Positions 17,120 to 27,144 of a stretch of 27,641 bases of DNA are shown one piece after another. The notes below the pieces were generated by a model. The model searched no databases and was not told where the DNA came from. It saw only the letters and a list, made by a program, of their open reading frames with translations. This DNA comes from Chara braunii. Taxonomy: Eukaryota; Streptophyta; Charophyceae; Charales; Characeae. How positions within the stretch are numbered: the first letter of the stretch is position 1; each line of letters opens with the position of its first letter. Location: assembly GCA_003427395.1 (NCBI GenBank), contig BFEA01000093.1, positions 2,640,298 through 2,667,938 on the forward strand, in the 5' to 3' direction. Both the position numbers and the translations under genes were made by a program.

Positions 17120-19800
17120 CTGAAAGAAACAACCACTCTTCGACAGAGTTGACCGGACAGGTGGATGAAAAAGAACCCCCCCCTCCCCCCTGTGACAAAC
17201 TACTTCCCTAACCTGTGCCATCTTTTGTACCCCTCCTTTTTGTATCATATCAACCCCATAAAACCCCCTGTTTCGTTTTCTTGATTTCGGGGGCCTCGTT
17301 TTTGGCCCCCATCTTTCGGGAGCCTTTACGATTCCCGGGTTCGGCTTTTCCTTTTGCAATTCAGGAAATACTTGGGAATTTACGTGCGCCTTAGCGAGCG
17401 CACTGGGAATTGGGTCCGGCAGTTGGGATTTCCGGGATAAGCGGAACTTNGACGTGTNCTTTTTGTGTGTGAATGTTCTCGGTCGCGTCGGGGAAAACTC
17501 TCGGAATTTTGCAAGGATACGAATAGGCGTAGGACTTTCTTTTCCCGCGTTGCTCTTTCGCGCGCGGATATGGTGATTTCAATTTGGAATTGGTTTAGGA
17601 CGTAGGCGAGCTATAACTGTTTCGGTGCCTTTTTCTTTTGTTTTTTGTTGACGGCGCCACGCATGCAAAANCTTTCTCCTCTCTGTCCCCCGCATCGCTN
17701 TCTCCCGCNCTCCTTTTTCCTTCCCCCTCCTCCTCCTCTCTCCTCGTAACTGTTTTTNTCCCTCCCTTTCTCTCTCCCGCTCAGTTNTTTGCGCGCCCAT
17801 TTCCCNTTTCTTGATCATCTGAATCTTGGACCCGTCTTGCACTACTTCTCGCGCCTTTTCTTCTCTCCGAGTAAAGCTCGTGAAGTCCGGTTGATCCTTC
17901 GATTACTCTCGCCCACCAATCAGACGTGGGGTACGGTAGGATCTGCCTATCGCGCGACGAGTATTATTGGTTAATCTTGAGTTTCGAAGCATCAACATGG
18001 CTTCCGCGGAGCGCTCCTCTCAAAGTCTTCTTCTCCTGCTTCTCCACTTACACTTCGACTTTCATCCTGCATTCTCCCTCCCTTGGCTCCCTCCTCGCTG
18101 CTATAAATTCCGCAACTGCACCCGCAAATCTCTCTTACGTTCTCGACTCCTGAGCCAGCTTCCGGGAAGCCGTGGCTAGGCAGAGTGTTTGGTGCGAGTC
18201 GGAAAGTCCTGTCGGGCTGACGATAGGCTGGCCGGTTGCACGCTTGATCGCCACGAGGGACTGTGNGATCTGGGCGAACCGCGTCGAGTTTACGTCAGCG
18301 GGGTGACGATCGCAGTGGTGGGAGTTAGCACGCGGCGGCAGGGATCGTCAGTGCGGGTATGAGGATCGATGATTGGAGTTGAGTGAGTGATTGGCCTGGG
18401 GCCATATTGGAATTCACGGCGAATGCGCCTTTGTTGTTGCGGATCTTTATCTCTGGCGTGAGTGTAAGGCGGCAATGTCGAACTTCCTCTTCTCGGATCT
18501 TGTCCTCTTCTATCTCGAGATTCCTCCCTCGCCTCTTTCTCTCTCCTCTATCTTTGAATGATGATGCNTCTCGAGGTCACTCTCTCTCTCTAATGGGAAT
18601 GAGTCTGCATGCTATTCCTATGCGAAAGAACTTCTTCCGGAACTCTTCCATTAGTTTCCTGGGTAGTCCCCCTATGCAAGAACCCCNCCTTCTTGTCTTG
18701 TGAACGGTGGATGCCTGTGTACTATTCAGCGACCCATCTTTTATCTTCGTGCATATCTCCTTTTCGCACCTTCCACAGTGAATGTATGTATGGAGGTACG
18801 TGTCTTTTTGAGTTGATTATACGATTGTTGTCGTGATCTTATCCGAGAATGCAAGAGTGTTTAGATCTGTAATTTTGAGTGCGCTGCGCATGCCATCTGC
18901 CTTATACTGCACGACACCTGCACCTGACCCAATTGATGAGTGTTTTCTCTCTCTCNTGATTAAAAAAGGATTGATTGGTGGTTGNGNGAGCGTTTCTTTC
19001 CTTGATGACGTCTCGGAGTTTTTGCAATTGATTGANATGTGGACNGACAAGCACCCTTCGATCGGGCGTCAGCCTCCCGTACCTCNCGTATCAACACNAC
19101 CTTTTCCTTANAACGAGGAAAGGACGCGTGTATGTGAGTGGGACGTACGANAAGTTGTCGCACANATCGGCGGACGATACTACTTCCCTCCGGCAAACCN
19201 TTGTTCAGGGTTCGTAGAGGCTGGGTTTGTGATTATCGACACGCACTTCCCACCCTACTCGATATTGTTGCCATTCAACGAGCTGATCGTCATTCCGTGG
19301 ACGGCAGTGGCGCCCCATTGGCCTCGAACCCTGTGCACAAAGTGCCAGCGTTTCGATCGCTACAAAGCAAAGGGTTGGGTTTCCACTACCGAATACGGAG
19401 TGAAGACGAGCATAAGGAAAGAGCCACACGGCTAAGACCCTCCACATCAGACTCAGAACTGACCAGCGAGCGACGACGGGATTTGATACGAAAACGAGAC
19501 ACGCGAAGTGTGCCAAAGCCCTTCTGCTCTAAGCGACGGGCCGTAGTGCGGTGGGAAGCTCGACAATACTTTTTGGATTGAATTTGGATTTTTCTCTTTT
19601 CTCGCCGTGTCCGCGCGCGCATTCCGCGACGCGCGAAAGCAACCGACTTACTTCATCGGACCAACACGGGGGATTTCAGTTCCGTCTGTGTCCCCACACT
19701 CAATTTCCAAAAATCCTTGGCACACCCCATCTTGCTGTTTTTCTGGGCCTCTTTCCGCACATCAAACACTCTGAACGAAAGACAGCACAGGGCGTGAGGT
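17120..19800 (+). mobile_element. Presumed 5' LTR / leader of the Ty3/gypsy element
   Basis: The primer-binding site at 19801 implies that the LTR ends just before it. Its left edge cannot be fixed because no 3' LTR match is found in the window. A TATAAAT at 18102-18108, in a C/T-rich stretch before CGCAACTGCA, is a candidate core promoter. The region holds 22 isolated ambiguous bases between 17450 and 19200, in contrast to the rest of the window, which suggests a consensus of many near-identical copies. No second confirmed terminal repeat supports the extent given here. Confidence 0.4.
18833..19435 (+). CDS. Uncertain ORF in the LTR/leader region
   Basis: A 200-codon open frame ahead of the primer-binding site. 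Ten or more codons contain ambiguous bases, so stops may be hidden. The translation has ordinary composition, a CTKC pair near the end and no domain that I recognise. Coding sequence inside an LTR or leader would be unusual. Chance is a serious alternative. The likely start codon is also uncertain. Confidence 0.2.
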   Translation: MILSENARVFRSVILSALRMPSALYCTTPAPDPIDECFLSLXIKKGLIGGXXSVSFLDDVSEFLQLIXMWXDKHPSIGRQPPVPXVSTXPFPXNEERTRVCEWDVRXVVAXIGGRYYFPPANXCSGFVEAGFVIIDTHFPPYSILLPFNELIVIPWTAVAPHWPRTLCTKCQRFDRYKAKGWVSTTEYGVKTSIRKEPHG

Positions 19801-19814
19801 TGGTATCGGAGCCA
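19801..19814 (+). promoter_or_regulatory. Primer-binding site for initiator-Met tRNA
   Basis: TGGTATCGGAGCCA differs at one position from the TGGTATCAGAGCCA commonly found downstream of the 5' LTR in plant LTR retrotransposons. It is complementary to the 3' end of tRNA-iMet, which primes minus-strand synthesis. It lies 139 bases before the gag ATG, on the right strand and in the right order. Confidence 0.75.
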
Positions 19815-19939
19815 ACACGTGTCGGTTCTGATGATAGTAAGTCGAACTGGCGAGAGGTAGAAGAAGAAATCCCCCACCCGCTCACCGAGATCGCCCAGTG
19901 ACCAGATATATATTTGGTGTTGCTATACCAGCTATACCA

Positions 19940-21061
19940 ATGGTGGACTGTAATAAGGTAGTGGTTAGTATTCCTGCCCCTTTCCCCTTTTTCCCTAATC
20001 ATACCCACCCCGAAGCTTGGCTGGAAGCCGTTGAAGCTCAAGGTTATAGCGCGGGTGATCTTCCTCGCGTTCTTACCTTGCTACTCCGTAATATGTCACA
20101 TGACTGGTTTAGAAAGCACACGTGGGTAGATTGGAATACTTTCAAACAAGCATTCTTGGCTCGATTCGATACGGTCAGTGAAGATTCCGCCTGGTACGTA
20201 TGACCGCAAGGACCAGGGAAATTGCTGCCCGATTTCGTGGATCGATTTCAAACCACGTTGGACAAATCTGAGCGAGACGAGAAATCCCCTCGAGATTTGT
20301 TCATCGATCACCTACGAAGTCAGACGTTAAAAGGGAAGCTACAGAAAAAGGTCCCGCCAAAGACACACCAACTATCTGCTAGCATCGCTAAAGCGTTGGA
20401 ACTAGACCTGGCTGATACAAAAAAATATATCAGTCAGGGAGATGAGGATATTACGGACACCATACACGATGTAGCGGCTAAAAGGCGATCATGGTTGCGA
20501 GCGGTAGAACGGTTTTATCCCCACCCCGACCATGGCCTTCCCAACGGGATCGCTTCCGATATTCCGTCTGTTTCTTCTTCCTCTCCCTCGGTGAATCAAC
20601 CGATAGTGGCAGTTAAGAGCGGAATCTCCCACGAACCTCCCTCGCCGGCCATAACCAACTTACATCTTGCCCAAATGATCCATACGGCCACTACCAAGCA
20701 GTCTGAATGGATGAGGAACTTGATCCAAATGCAGGCCGCTCATATGGAGCAGATGGAACAGATAATGAGCAGGCTAATTAAGCCTAACCCGGCCTCTGCT
20801 CGGCCTGCTCCCGCGTCATTTTCACTTTTGCCTGCCCCGCCTGCACCAGGATATGCACCTCAGTTCCCTCACCCAGCTAACCCAGCGGGGAAGATTGAGT
20901 GTTTTAACTGCAAACAGCCCGGACATTTCGCCCGAGACTGTCCGCAGCCAAAGCGTAATCAGCCTCCACCTGTTGCGGCCCCTGTGGCCCTGAATCAAGG
21001 ACGAGTGGCCGCATTGATGGATACGACCCAAAGAGGGGAACTCGTAGCATATGCTCCATAA
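19940..21061 (+). pseudogene. Gag (capsid and CCHC nucleocapsid), one internal TGA
   Basis: The first ATG in frame is at 19940 (MVDCNKVVV). The N-terminal half, with PEAWLEAVEAQGY, LLLRNMSHDWFRKH and WNTFKQAFLARFD, is a Gag/retrotransposon capsid-type helical region. The first part stops at TGA 20201-20203, but the same frame continues at once with PDFVDRFQTTLDKSE and runs to 21061. The nucleocapsid knuckle is CFNCKQPGHFARDC (20900-20941), a canonical Cx2Cx4Hx4C that would bind the element's RNA. It is followed by basic PQPKRN. A Pro-rich linker precedes the knuckle. The frame stays open beyond the TAA at 21059 for another 160 codons (next entry), so that stop may also be a mutation. Confidence 0.85.
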
Positions 21062-21547
21062 CAGCTTTCCCCCTCGACGACAACGACGTCGACATCGGGA
21101 GCTTCTTCTGCTGACGCTGCTGACGTGGTCGATCCACTTAAATATCTTCATCTTGCAGGAATGGTCGGAGCCATCCGATCTGCCCCTGATGACCTCGAAT
21201 GGGTCGATCGCGAGTCCAATCCAGGTCCACAGTTTCGGACGGGAGAAATTGATGTGTTACGAGCGCTCAAGCAATTGGATATCCGTGTTCCGATCCCGGT
21301 GGGACATCTGCTCACCATATCCGAAGCGGCAAATGATAAACTTTTGCAACATTGTCAGAAGAATCAAAAGTGCTTCATGTACCAGCGCATCCAACGAATG
21401 CTAAAGAAGAAGGAGGAGGAAAGAGAGGATGTTGCACGAACCCGAAGCCTGCGAACCCGAAGCCGCACGTGTAGCAGCGATCTCTTTAGCAGAAAAAGAT
21501 CACTTTGTACGAGCTCGGCCGGTACTGTGGAAAAGTGCGGAATGTGA
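21062..21547 (+). pseudogene. Gag-pro linker with 2A-like motif
   Basis: Same frame as Gag, starting after the TAA at 21059. The translation reads through ADAADVVDPLKYLHLAGMVG, then DLEWVDRESNPGPQF and a Lys/Glu-rich coil (MLKKKEEERED) before losing coding quality near 21430, where the protease frame takes over. DRESNPGP (21206-21229) fits the DxExNPGP core of 2A ribosome-skipping peptides, although the usual Gly-Asp-Val/Ile start is VDR here. If the TAA is secondary, this was a C-terminal extension of Gag or the start of Pol. A 15-bp in-frame duplication (CGAACCCGAAGCC) lies at 21437 and 21452. Confidence 0.55.
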
Positions 21548-22154
21548 TTGTGAAGTTTGGGGCAAACCGTTTAACGCCCTTATCGGCACAGGGTCTTTTG
21601 CAGTAGCTATCTCATTAGACACTGTCAGGAAGATGGGACAACTCGGATCCATTCTTCCTCAATCTGGCAAAGACAATCATGTCGCTGCCGACGAGGAAGC
21701 AATGAACATCGTGGGCGTTATTGAAAATGTGGCTGTGAAAGTCGGGCGAGTACACGTCCACGTTAACGCGCTCGTGATAGACGTATGCTCCTATTCTGTA
21801 CTATTAAGGTTATCTTGGGCGATGGCGGTGGGCGCACGTTTGCATTTTGATTCCAAGCAACTGGTGCTCACGCAAACTGGGGGAAAGCCCCAAACTGTTC
21901 CCTTGCGAATTTCCACCCGAACGATAAAACGAACTCCTAACTCAACCCAAATAGGGATGATTCGATGCATCGATGCCGATGGGTATTCTTCCTCGGACAT
22001 AGGCAACGGAATCAGGGAACAGGAATACGAAGAAGAACTGCCCAGTGAGGATGAATGGAAGCACCGTGGATTCAGGAGACAGCACACTTGCGCCTCCGAA
22101 AGCCCAGGTCAGTCCTTCAATCCTCCTCGGGGAACCCATATTACAAGTGTCTGA
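21429..22154 (+). pseudogene. Retropepsin-like aspartic protease, catalytic Asp lost
   Basis: The frame gives KPFNALIGTGSFAVAIS at about 21565-21615, aligned with the LIDTGS active site of retroelement proteases. The catalytic Asp is Gly (GGC at 21585). SYSVLLRLSWAMAVGARLHF about 70 residues later aligns with the second conserved region, usually VLLGRPW, with Gly replaced by Arg. The enzyme would cut Gag-Pol, but with these two changes it would be inactive. It sits in a different frame from Gag (shift near 21430) and is followed by an acidic spacer. The first in-frame methionine is not necessarily the real start. Confidence 0.75.
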
Positions 22155-22344
22155 CCTGACTGATGATTTGGAACCCCCTCGTACCTTGTACGAGGGAGCT
22201 GTTTCCTTATGAACACGTTATCAACAAACGAAACAGTATCTAGACGTTTCTGTTTTCCCGCCCCGATCGTTACTAACAACGGGGGCGACCATCGCTTTGA
22301 TTAAATAGAAGGCAGAAGCGCCGGTAGATGACAAGCCTGATCTA
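22155..22344 (+). other. Degraded spacer between protease and RT
   Basis: The frame that later encodes RT is open here for stretches (..APVDDKPD just before 22345) but contains a TAG at about 22306. No domain is recognised. Confidence 0.4.
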
Positions 22345-23380
22345 ATGCAAGAGATGACGAACCTAACAGGACTGACTGTGGAGCAGATTTCGGCCGACTC
22401 AGAAACTGACGCCGAAACTAAAGAAACCGAAATGATCACTCCCGCCGAATCACAGATGATTGTGACTGTCTTTTCTGTTAGGACCAGCAGTTCTGTCTTT
22501 TTCAGTGTTTACGATCGAAGGGAGCGGCCGGTTGATTGCATCGATATACCCCTTAAGACCCCTGGGGAATCAACGATCACCCTACCAAGCCACGTCCCCG
22601 CGGAACTTCGAAAGTCACTAATCGATGTTTTGAACGGTTATGCAGAGGTGTTGAGCGTGCATGATAATGATATCGGCTTGACTAACGTGATCGAGCATGC
22701 CATCTTCATGGGAGAACATCCACCCATTAGCTGCGCTCCTTACCGATACTCGCCGGCTCAAAGAGCGGCCGCTTTTCAGCGGATTAAGGAGTTCGAAGCT
22801 AATGAATGGATCGAACCCGCTATACGTCCATGGTCCTTTCCTGTAGTCGCATTTGTATTGATTATCGAAAATTGAATGATATCACGATCAAAGATGTGTA
22901 CCCCTCCCTCGGATTGATGAGATGTTGGATGCGATTGGGAGTGCCCGATTTTTCAGTAAGTTTGATGTTCGCCATGGGTTCCATCATCTTCTTGTCCGAG
23001 AAGAATATTGTTCGAAAACGGCGTTTGTGCTTTTTGAAGGAACGTGGCAGTGGATTCGATGTCCGATGGGTATCTGCAACGCCTCCGCGACCTTTCAGCG
23101 AGCCATGAATATGGCCTTTCAGAATTTCGTACGAAAGACTCGTTTGGCGCAGAGTATCATCAAATACTGCGTGATTGTGTACATGGATGACATTCTGGTG
23201 TACTCGAGTTCCTACGAGGGACACGTGCAGGACATCAAGTGGGCTCTGCATGCATTACGAGATGCGGGTTTCAAGGTGGCGCTTGAGAAGTGCCAGTTTT
23301 TTCTTACCACCATTTCCTTCCTTGGACACGTGGTAACAGACAAAGGGCTCCAACCAGAGCCCAAAGAAGGTGGCAGCTGT
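22345..23380 (+). pseudogene. Ty3/gypsy reverse transcriptase, frameshifted
   Basis: Frame one carries the N-terminal RT lead-in: VIEHAIFMGEHPPISCAPYR, then RIKEFEANEWIEPAIRPW. Near 22845 the expected VKKKDGSWR segment is missing (about 10 codons plus a frame change), and CIDYRKLNDITIKDVYP follows in a second frame. A further shift near 22910 leads to MLDAIGSARFFSKFDVRHGF (first catalytic Asp in FDV), FEGTWQWIRCPMGICNASATFQ and the catalytic YMDDILVYSS (YMDD at 23180-23191), then FLGHVVTDKGLQPEP. A frame change at about 23368 joins RNase H. The catalytic residues survive, but the frame does not. Confidence 0.9.
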
Positions 23381-24046
23381 CAGAGATGCGCCGGTGCCTA
23401 CGACTATCACGCAAGTTCGCGCCTTTTTGGGCCTGGCCTCGTACTACCGAAGATTTATCAAGGGATTCGCGGGGATCGCGGGACCCCTCACGAATCTGTT
23501 GCGCAAAGATCAGTCGTTGATCTGGACGCCGGAGTGTGATCAAGCGTTCTCGAAACTCAAGGCCGCTCTCATTTCGGCTCCGGTCCTTATAAGACCGGAT
23601 CCCGAAAAGCCTTTTGTTCTCATCACTGACTGGCAGCCAGAGGCAATTTCGGCTATCCTTGCCCAAGTGGGACCAAGTGGACTCGAGAGCGTGGTGGAGT
23701 ATACGTCCAAATCGGTGCCCGCCTGCAAGCGCAACTACGCCGCTCCGACGGGAGAATGCTACGCGGTTCTTTGGGGAATCAGTCACTTCCGCGCTTACCT
23801 GTACGGATGGAAGCTTACCTTGGTAACCGATCATGAGCCCCTGTTGGCTCTGAAGAAGTCAAAGGATTACTCTGGCATGATCGGGCGGTGGGCAACGGTG
23901 CAACAGGGCACGGGAATGCGGACGGACTGACACGACTGGACCGGCCTGAGAAAGTTCTGAAGAGTGAGGAGGTGATTCCGTGGAACGAACCCGAACAGGA
24001 GGTTGGACCTCGATACGGCCAAGTGGAGATCTTGTCCAAGCAGTAA
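23370..24046 (+). pseudogene. Connection and RNase H domain, internal deletion
   Basis: ITQVRAFLGLASYYRRFIKGFA is the tether after RT. RNase H follows with PFVLITDWQPEAISAILAQ (first acidic residue in TDW, normally TDAS), PTGECYAVLWGISHFRAYLYGW (Glu) and LTLVTDHEPLLAL. After GRWA the typical ~17-residue stretch is reduced to about five codons, and the conserved end HGNADGLTRL appears in another frame (from 23909), running to a TAA at 24044. The domain degrades the RNA strand in RNA/DNA hybrids. The small deletion accounts for the stop at 23928 in the main frame. Confidence 0.88.
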
Positions 24047-24213
24047 GTGACACGAGGATCAATTTGACTGATTCTACCCTCTCCGCAATTCGATCCCATC
24101 TCTCCTCCTCTGTCATCATGACTACCCCACCTGTCTCTGCAACCCCTTCCTTTCCTACTAATTCTGCCCCTCTTACTTCCTCAACTTTCTTTGCCACCCT
24201 CCCCGATAAATTC

Positions 24214-24375
24214 TGTTATTTTTGTACGTGTATTGCACGGGTTTATGGTGTCGACTGTCATCCTTTCGAAACTGGGTTTGTCGATTGGGTAGAATGTGCC
24301 ACGTGTGTCAATCGTGCGCACGGGGTCTGCGTTCGATATCGGACAAGTAGCAAGGAATGGAGGTGCCCCCTGTGT
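24214..24375 (+). other. PHD-type zinc finger domain
   Basis: Eight zinc ligands in C4HC3 order, with Trp two residues before the seventh ligand, as in PHD fingers that read histone H3 tails. The loop between ligands two and three is 23 residues, slightly long for the class. A RING reading is less likely because His is the fifth ligand and the Trp is present. Confidence 0.7.
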
Positions 24376-24690
24376 AGAACGAACAAACTCCCCACGGAGG
24401 TTCGATTCGAGGCCGCCCGTACGGACGGTCCTAAATACGACGAAAAATACCGACGAGCGGAGGTTTGGACGGATAAACTTTTATTGGCGAAATTAGCAGG
24501 ATTATCATTGGGACACCTCACCAAACACGACAGACGTAGGGCAACCGAGAGATCTCGTGACTATCGGTGGATCAACGGTCATTTGGAGAAGCGTAAAACT
24601 GACGGATCGGGTTCGTGGTTGACGGTTCCCCATCCATTCCAGAGATATGATTGGATCCGATCGGCTCACGAAGAACAGGCCGCTCATTTC

Positions 24691-24881
24691 GCGATACGTG
24701 TCACGGAGGCAACTATAGACCAGAACCGATGGTTCTGGTCCAACATACGAGATGATGTCAGATACATTGTCGCCAACTGTCTGGTNGCGATACGTGTCAC
24801 GGAGGCAACTATAGACCAGAACCGATGGTTCTGGTCCAACATACGAGATGATGTCAGATACATTGTCGCCAACTGTCTGGT
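24691..24881. repeat. Exact 95-bp duplication around a single N
   Basis: Bases 24691-24785 and 24787-24881 are identical, with one N between. The 96-base period keeps the frame, so the integrase zinc domain has GCGATACGTG...CTGGT twice. Perfect identity next to an N points to an assembly or gap-closing artefact. Confidence 0.9.
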
Positions 24882-25940
24882 TTGTGCCGCTGATCGCGCC
24901 CCTATACGGGGAACAAACACGATAGTACCAACGGAAGTAGAGCGTCCCTTCCAACGAGTCAGTATGGACACAACAGATATCGACGTGCCACCTGGCCCAA
25001 ACCGCTGCGAATATTCTATCCTTTTAGTATTAATTGACCATTTTTCCAAGTACATCAAGGTCTATCCCTGTAGGACCCGCAAGGCCGCAGAAATAGCCAC
25101 GTACATCGATCGGTTCCTCTATACTCATCTAGATACGGAAGAAATTCTAACCGACAATGGGTCCGAATTTAAGGGAGAAGTAGAGGAACTGCTCGCACGA
25201 AGGGGCGTCACGCTCCGACATACGGCACCCCACATGTCCCAGTCGAACGGGTTGGCTGAGAACGCCAACCGTATGATTAAAACCGCCCTTCGCAGGAATT
25301 TAGCGGCACATGACACGCGTCCGTGGCCCAAGATCGTGTATCAGATCGTCGGGATCCACCGGGCCACCCCTTACGAATCCACGGGGTTTACCCCCTTTCA
25401 GCTTCGTACTAATAGCCTCCCCTGTGTCGACTACCGGGGTAACTCGGAAATTGCCAAACCAGGGGGTAGAGACACGCGTATAGCCCTCGAGGCCAAGGCC
25501 AAAAGGTACACCGAATTAATGGAGCGGGCCGTTCCGAAGCTAGCCCGAAAAAGACAAAGGATGACCGATCTCACCCACGGTAGGCAGGTCCGTAGCTACG
25601 AGGCTCGGAATGGAAATGTTGGGCCCCAGCATCAATATAAATTAGGGGACCTACTGCAGGTACGTAAATGTGCACGCGACCGCAAACTCGCTCCCAAGTT
25701 CTCTGGCTACTTTCGCGTTGTCGAGCTCGGTTCTAACGGCGCCAACACAGTGCGCATCGCGTCTGAGACCAGTGCCAGCCATAGCTCTGTCCCCATCGTC
25801 CGGCATACCTCCTACCTTCGTCTTCTCCCTCCCTCTCATCCTCCTCCCTCTCCCTCCTCCGAAAGCGAGGAGAACGATGACGATCTAACTCTCTCTCCGC
25901 TCTCTCCCTCCTGCCCTTCCTCCTCCTCTCCGACCTCGCC

Positions 25941-27144
25941 ATGAGTTTCATCACGGAGCGGGCTCTTGACGAACAGCTGTTGCAGCCACGTGGCCATATC
26001 TCGGAAATTCGCCAAGTTCGTCATCCACGGCTCAATACGGATCTTCGGTGATTGGCGCAGTTCTTTTGCGACGTGGGTGTGTGTGCCACCGCCGCGTTTC
26101 AAATCGAAGGGAGTCCACGCGCAGTGGTATTGGCGGAGGTAATCGCAGTTCATCGGCGAGCGGCTCCCGGAACGAGCCACGTCACCACAGTTGCGGCATT
26201 CAGCGGCGATATCAGCTCGGTCAACCCACAGTGGCATACCGAACCCTGCACATTGGCGACTGTGGCGCGAAACTTTTGACGAGCTGTCTTTCTGCTTGGC
26301 CAGAGTACAGGTGACGTGGACGCAGACCAGCGAGCATCCTGCGTGGATCGAAAATTTGGAGCTGCTGATCATCCACGCTTGGAGGACTAACGTCGAAGGC
26401 GATCTTCTCGGCTTTCTCTTTGGATCGGTATGGCCGGGCCGTTGCCAGTTGATTGCGCAGGAGCTCATCGCGCCGATCATGCAATTGGCGGACGACCTCT
26501 CGCCCGACATCTATTCGCAAAGCGACGACAGCCCTGCTCCGTACATTCTCGAGCGATCATTGGATTCGTACCTTCAGTGGACTGCGTGCTTAGAGGAGCC
26601 TAGGGACGAAGATATTCTACCATCACGGCAGGAGTATCTGAAGCCGTACGACATCATCCCTCACGCCTTCTATCTGAAGGCGGAGGAACTGGTGATCGAC
26701 GATGACGACGAAGAAGATGACGACGAGGAAACGTCGGAGGAGGGAAGCTATAGCGAGTATAGCGAGGGCGAGCTGAGTGAAGAAGAAGAAGAGGAGGGAG
26801 AAGAAACCGGATATGAGTGGGAAGCCTTGCCGGAGGAAGCGGCACGAACGGGCACGGAGGCGGAAGATCAGGAGGCAGCGCGAAGGCGCGAAGAAATTGC
26901 CACCGGGAAACGCCACCTGGAGTTCGCCAGTGGAGCCAGCTTGCGCATCCGTAACGATCCGACCAGGGATCCGGAGCCGCCGAAGCCCGAAGATGGTGAC
27001 CCATCAGCCGCCACCTCAAGCACCGTGCGACGGAGACGGAGCCGATCCCCCTCCTCCTCCAGCCCCACCCGTCCCCCAGTTCGCCCACGTACCGATGCGG
27101 GCGATAGGCCTTCGTCCTCGGATGTTAACCCGCCGTCCCCTTGA
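25941..27144 (+). pseudogene. Third ORF of the retrotransposon, acidic, unknown function
   Basis: Its ATG overlaps the integrase stop as ATGA (25941-25944). The first segment begins MSFITERALDEQLLQPRG, meets TGA at 26049, and continues in frame with AQFFCDVGVCATAAFQIEG to about 26270. Coding then moves to another frame (FDELSFCLARVQVTW.., WIENLELLIIHAWRT, GDLLGFLFGSVWPG) and runs to 27144. The C-terminal half holds a long Asp/Glu block (about 26694-26815), then a basic RRRRSRSPSSSS tail. I recognise no family. Extra ORFs at this position in other gypsy elements can be env-like, but there is no signal peptide or membrane segment here. The strong acidic/basic layout would suit a nuclear or chromatin-associated protein (inference). 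Confidence 0.5.

Larger units (their letters stand above)
24118..25944 (+). pseudogene. PHD-finger plus integrase polyprotein
   Basis: The frame is open from before 24000. I prefer the ATG at 24118, 71 bases after the RNase H frame ends. Residues 33-86 form a PHD-type C4HC3 finger: C33-x2-C36, C60-x2-C63-x4-H68-x2-C71, W81, C83-x2-C86. Next comes the integrase zinc domain (AHEEQAAHF, then CLVCAADR), the catalytic core with Asp in SMDTTDI (24967), Asp in ILTDNGSEF (25153) and Glu in NGLAENANR (25258, 34 residues between the last two), and a C-terminal KLGDLLQVRK/KLAPKFSGYFRVVE segment resembling the GPY/F module. The tail is Ser/Pro/acidic. No chromodomain is visible. Integrase inserts the cDNA, and the PHD finger could direct it to modified histone tails (inference). 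The frame is intact apart from the N and duplication at 24691-24881. Confidence 0.85.

Noticed and set aside
25600-25944. C-terminal chromodomain on the integrase
   Set aside because: After the KLAPKFSGYF segment the tail is Ser/Pro/acidic with no aromatic cage pattern.
25836-26510. 224-codon minus-strand ORF with several Cys
   Set aside because: Antisense to the pol end and third ORF. The plus frames show the ATGA junction and acidic domain, so the minus frame is more likely a shadow, though not excluded.
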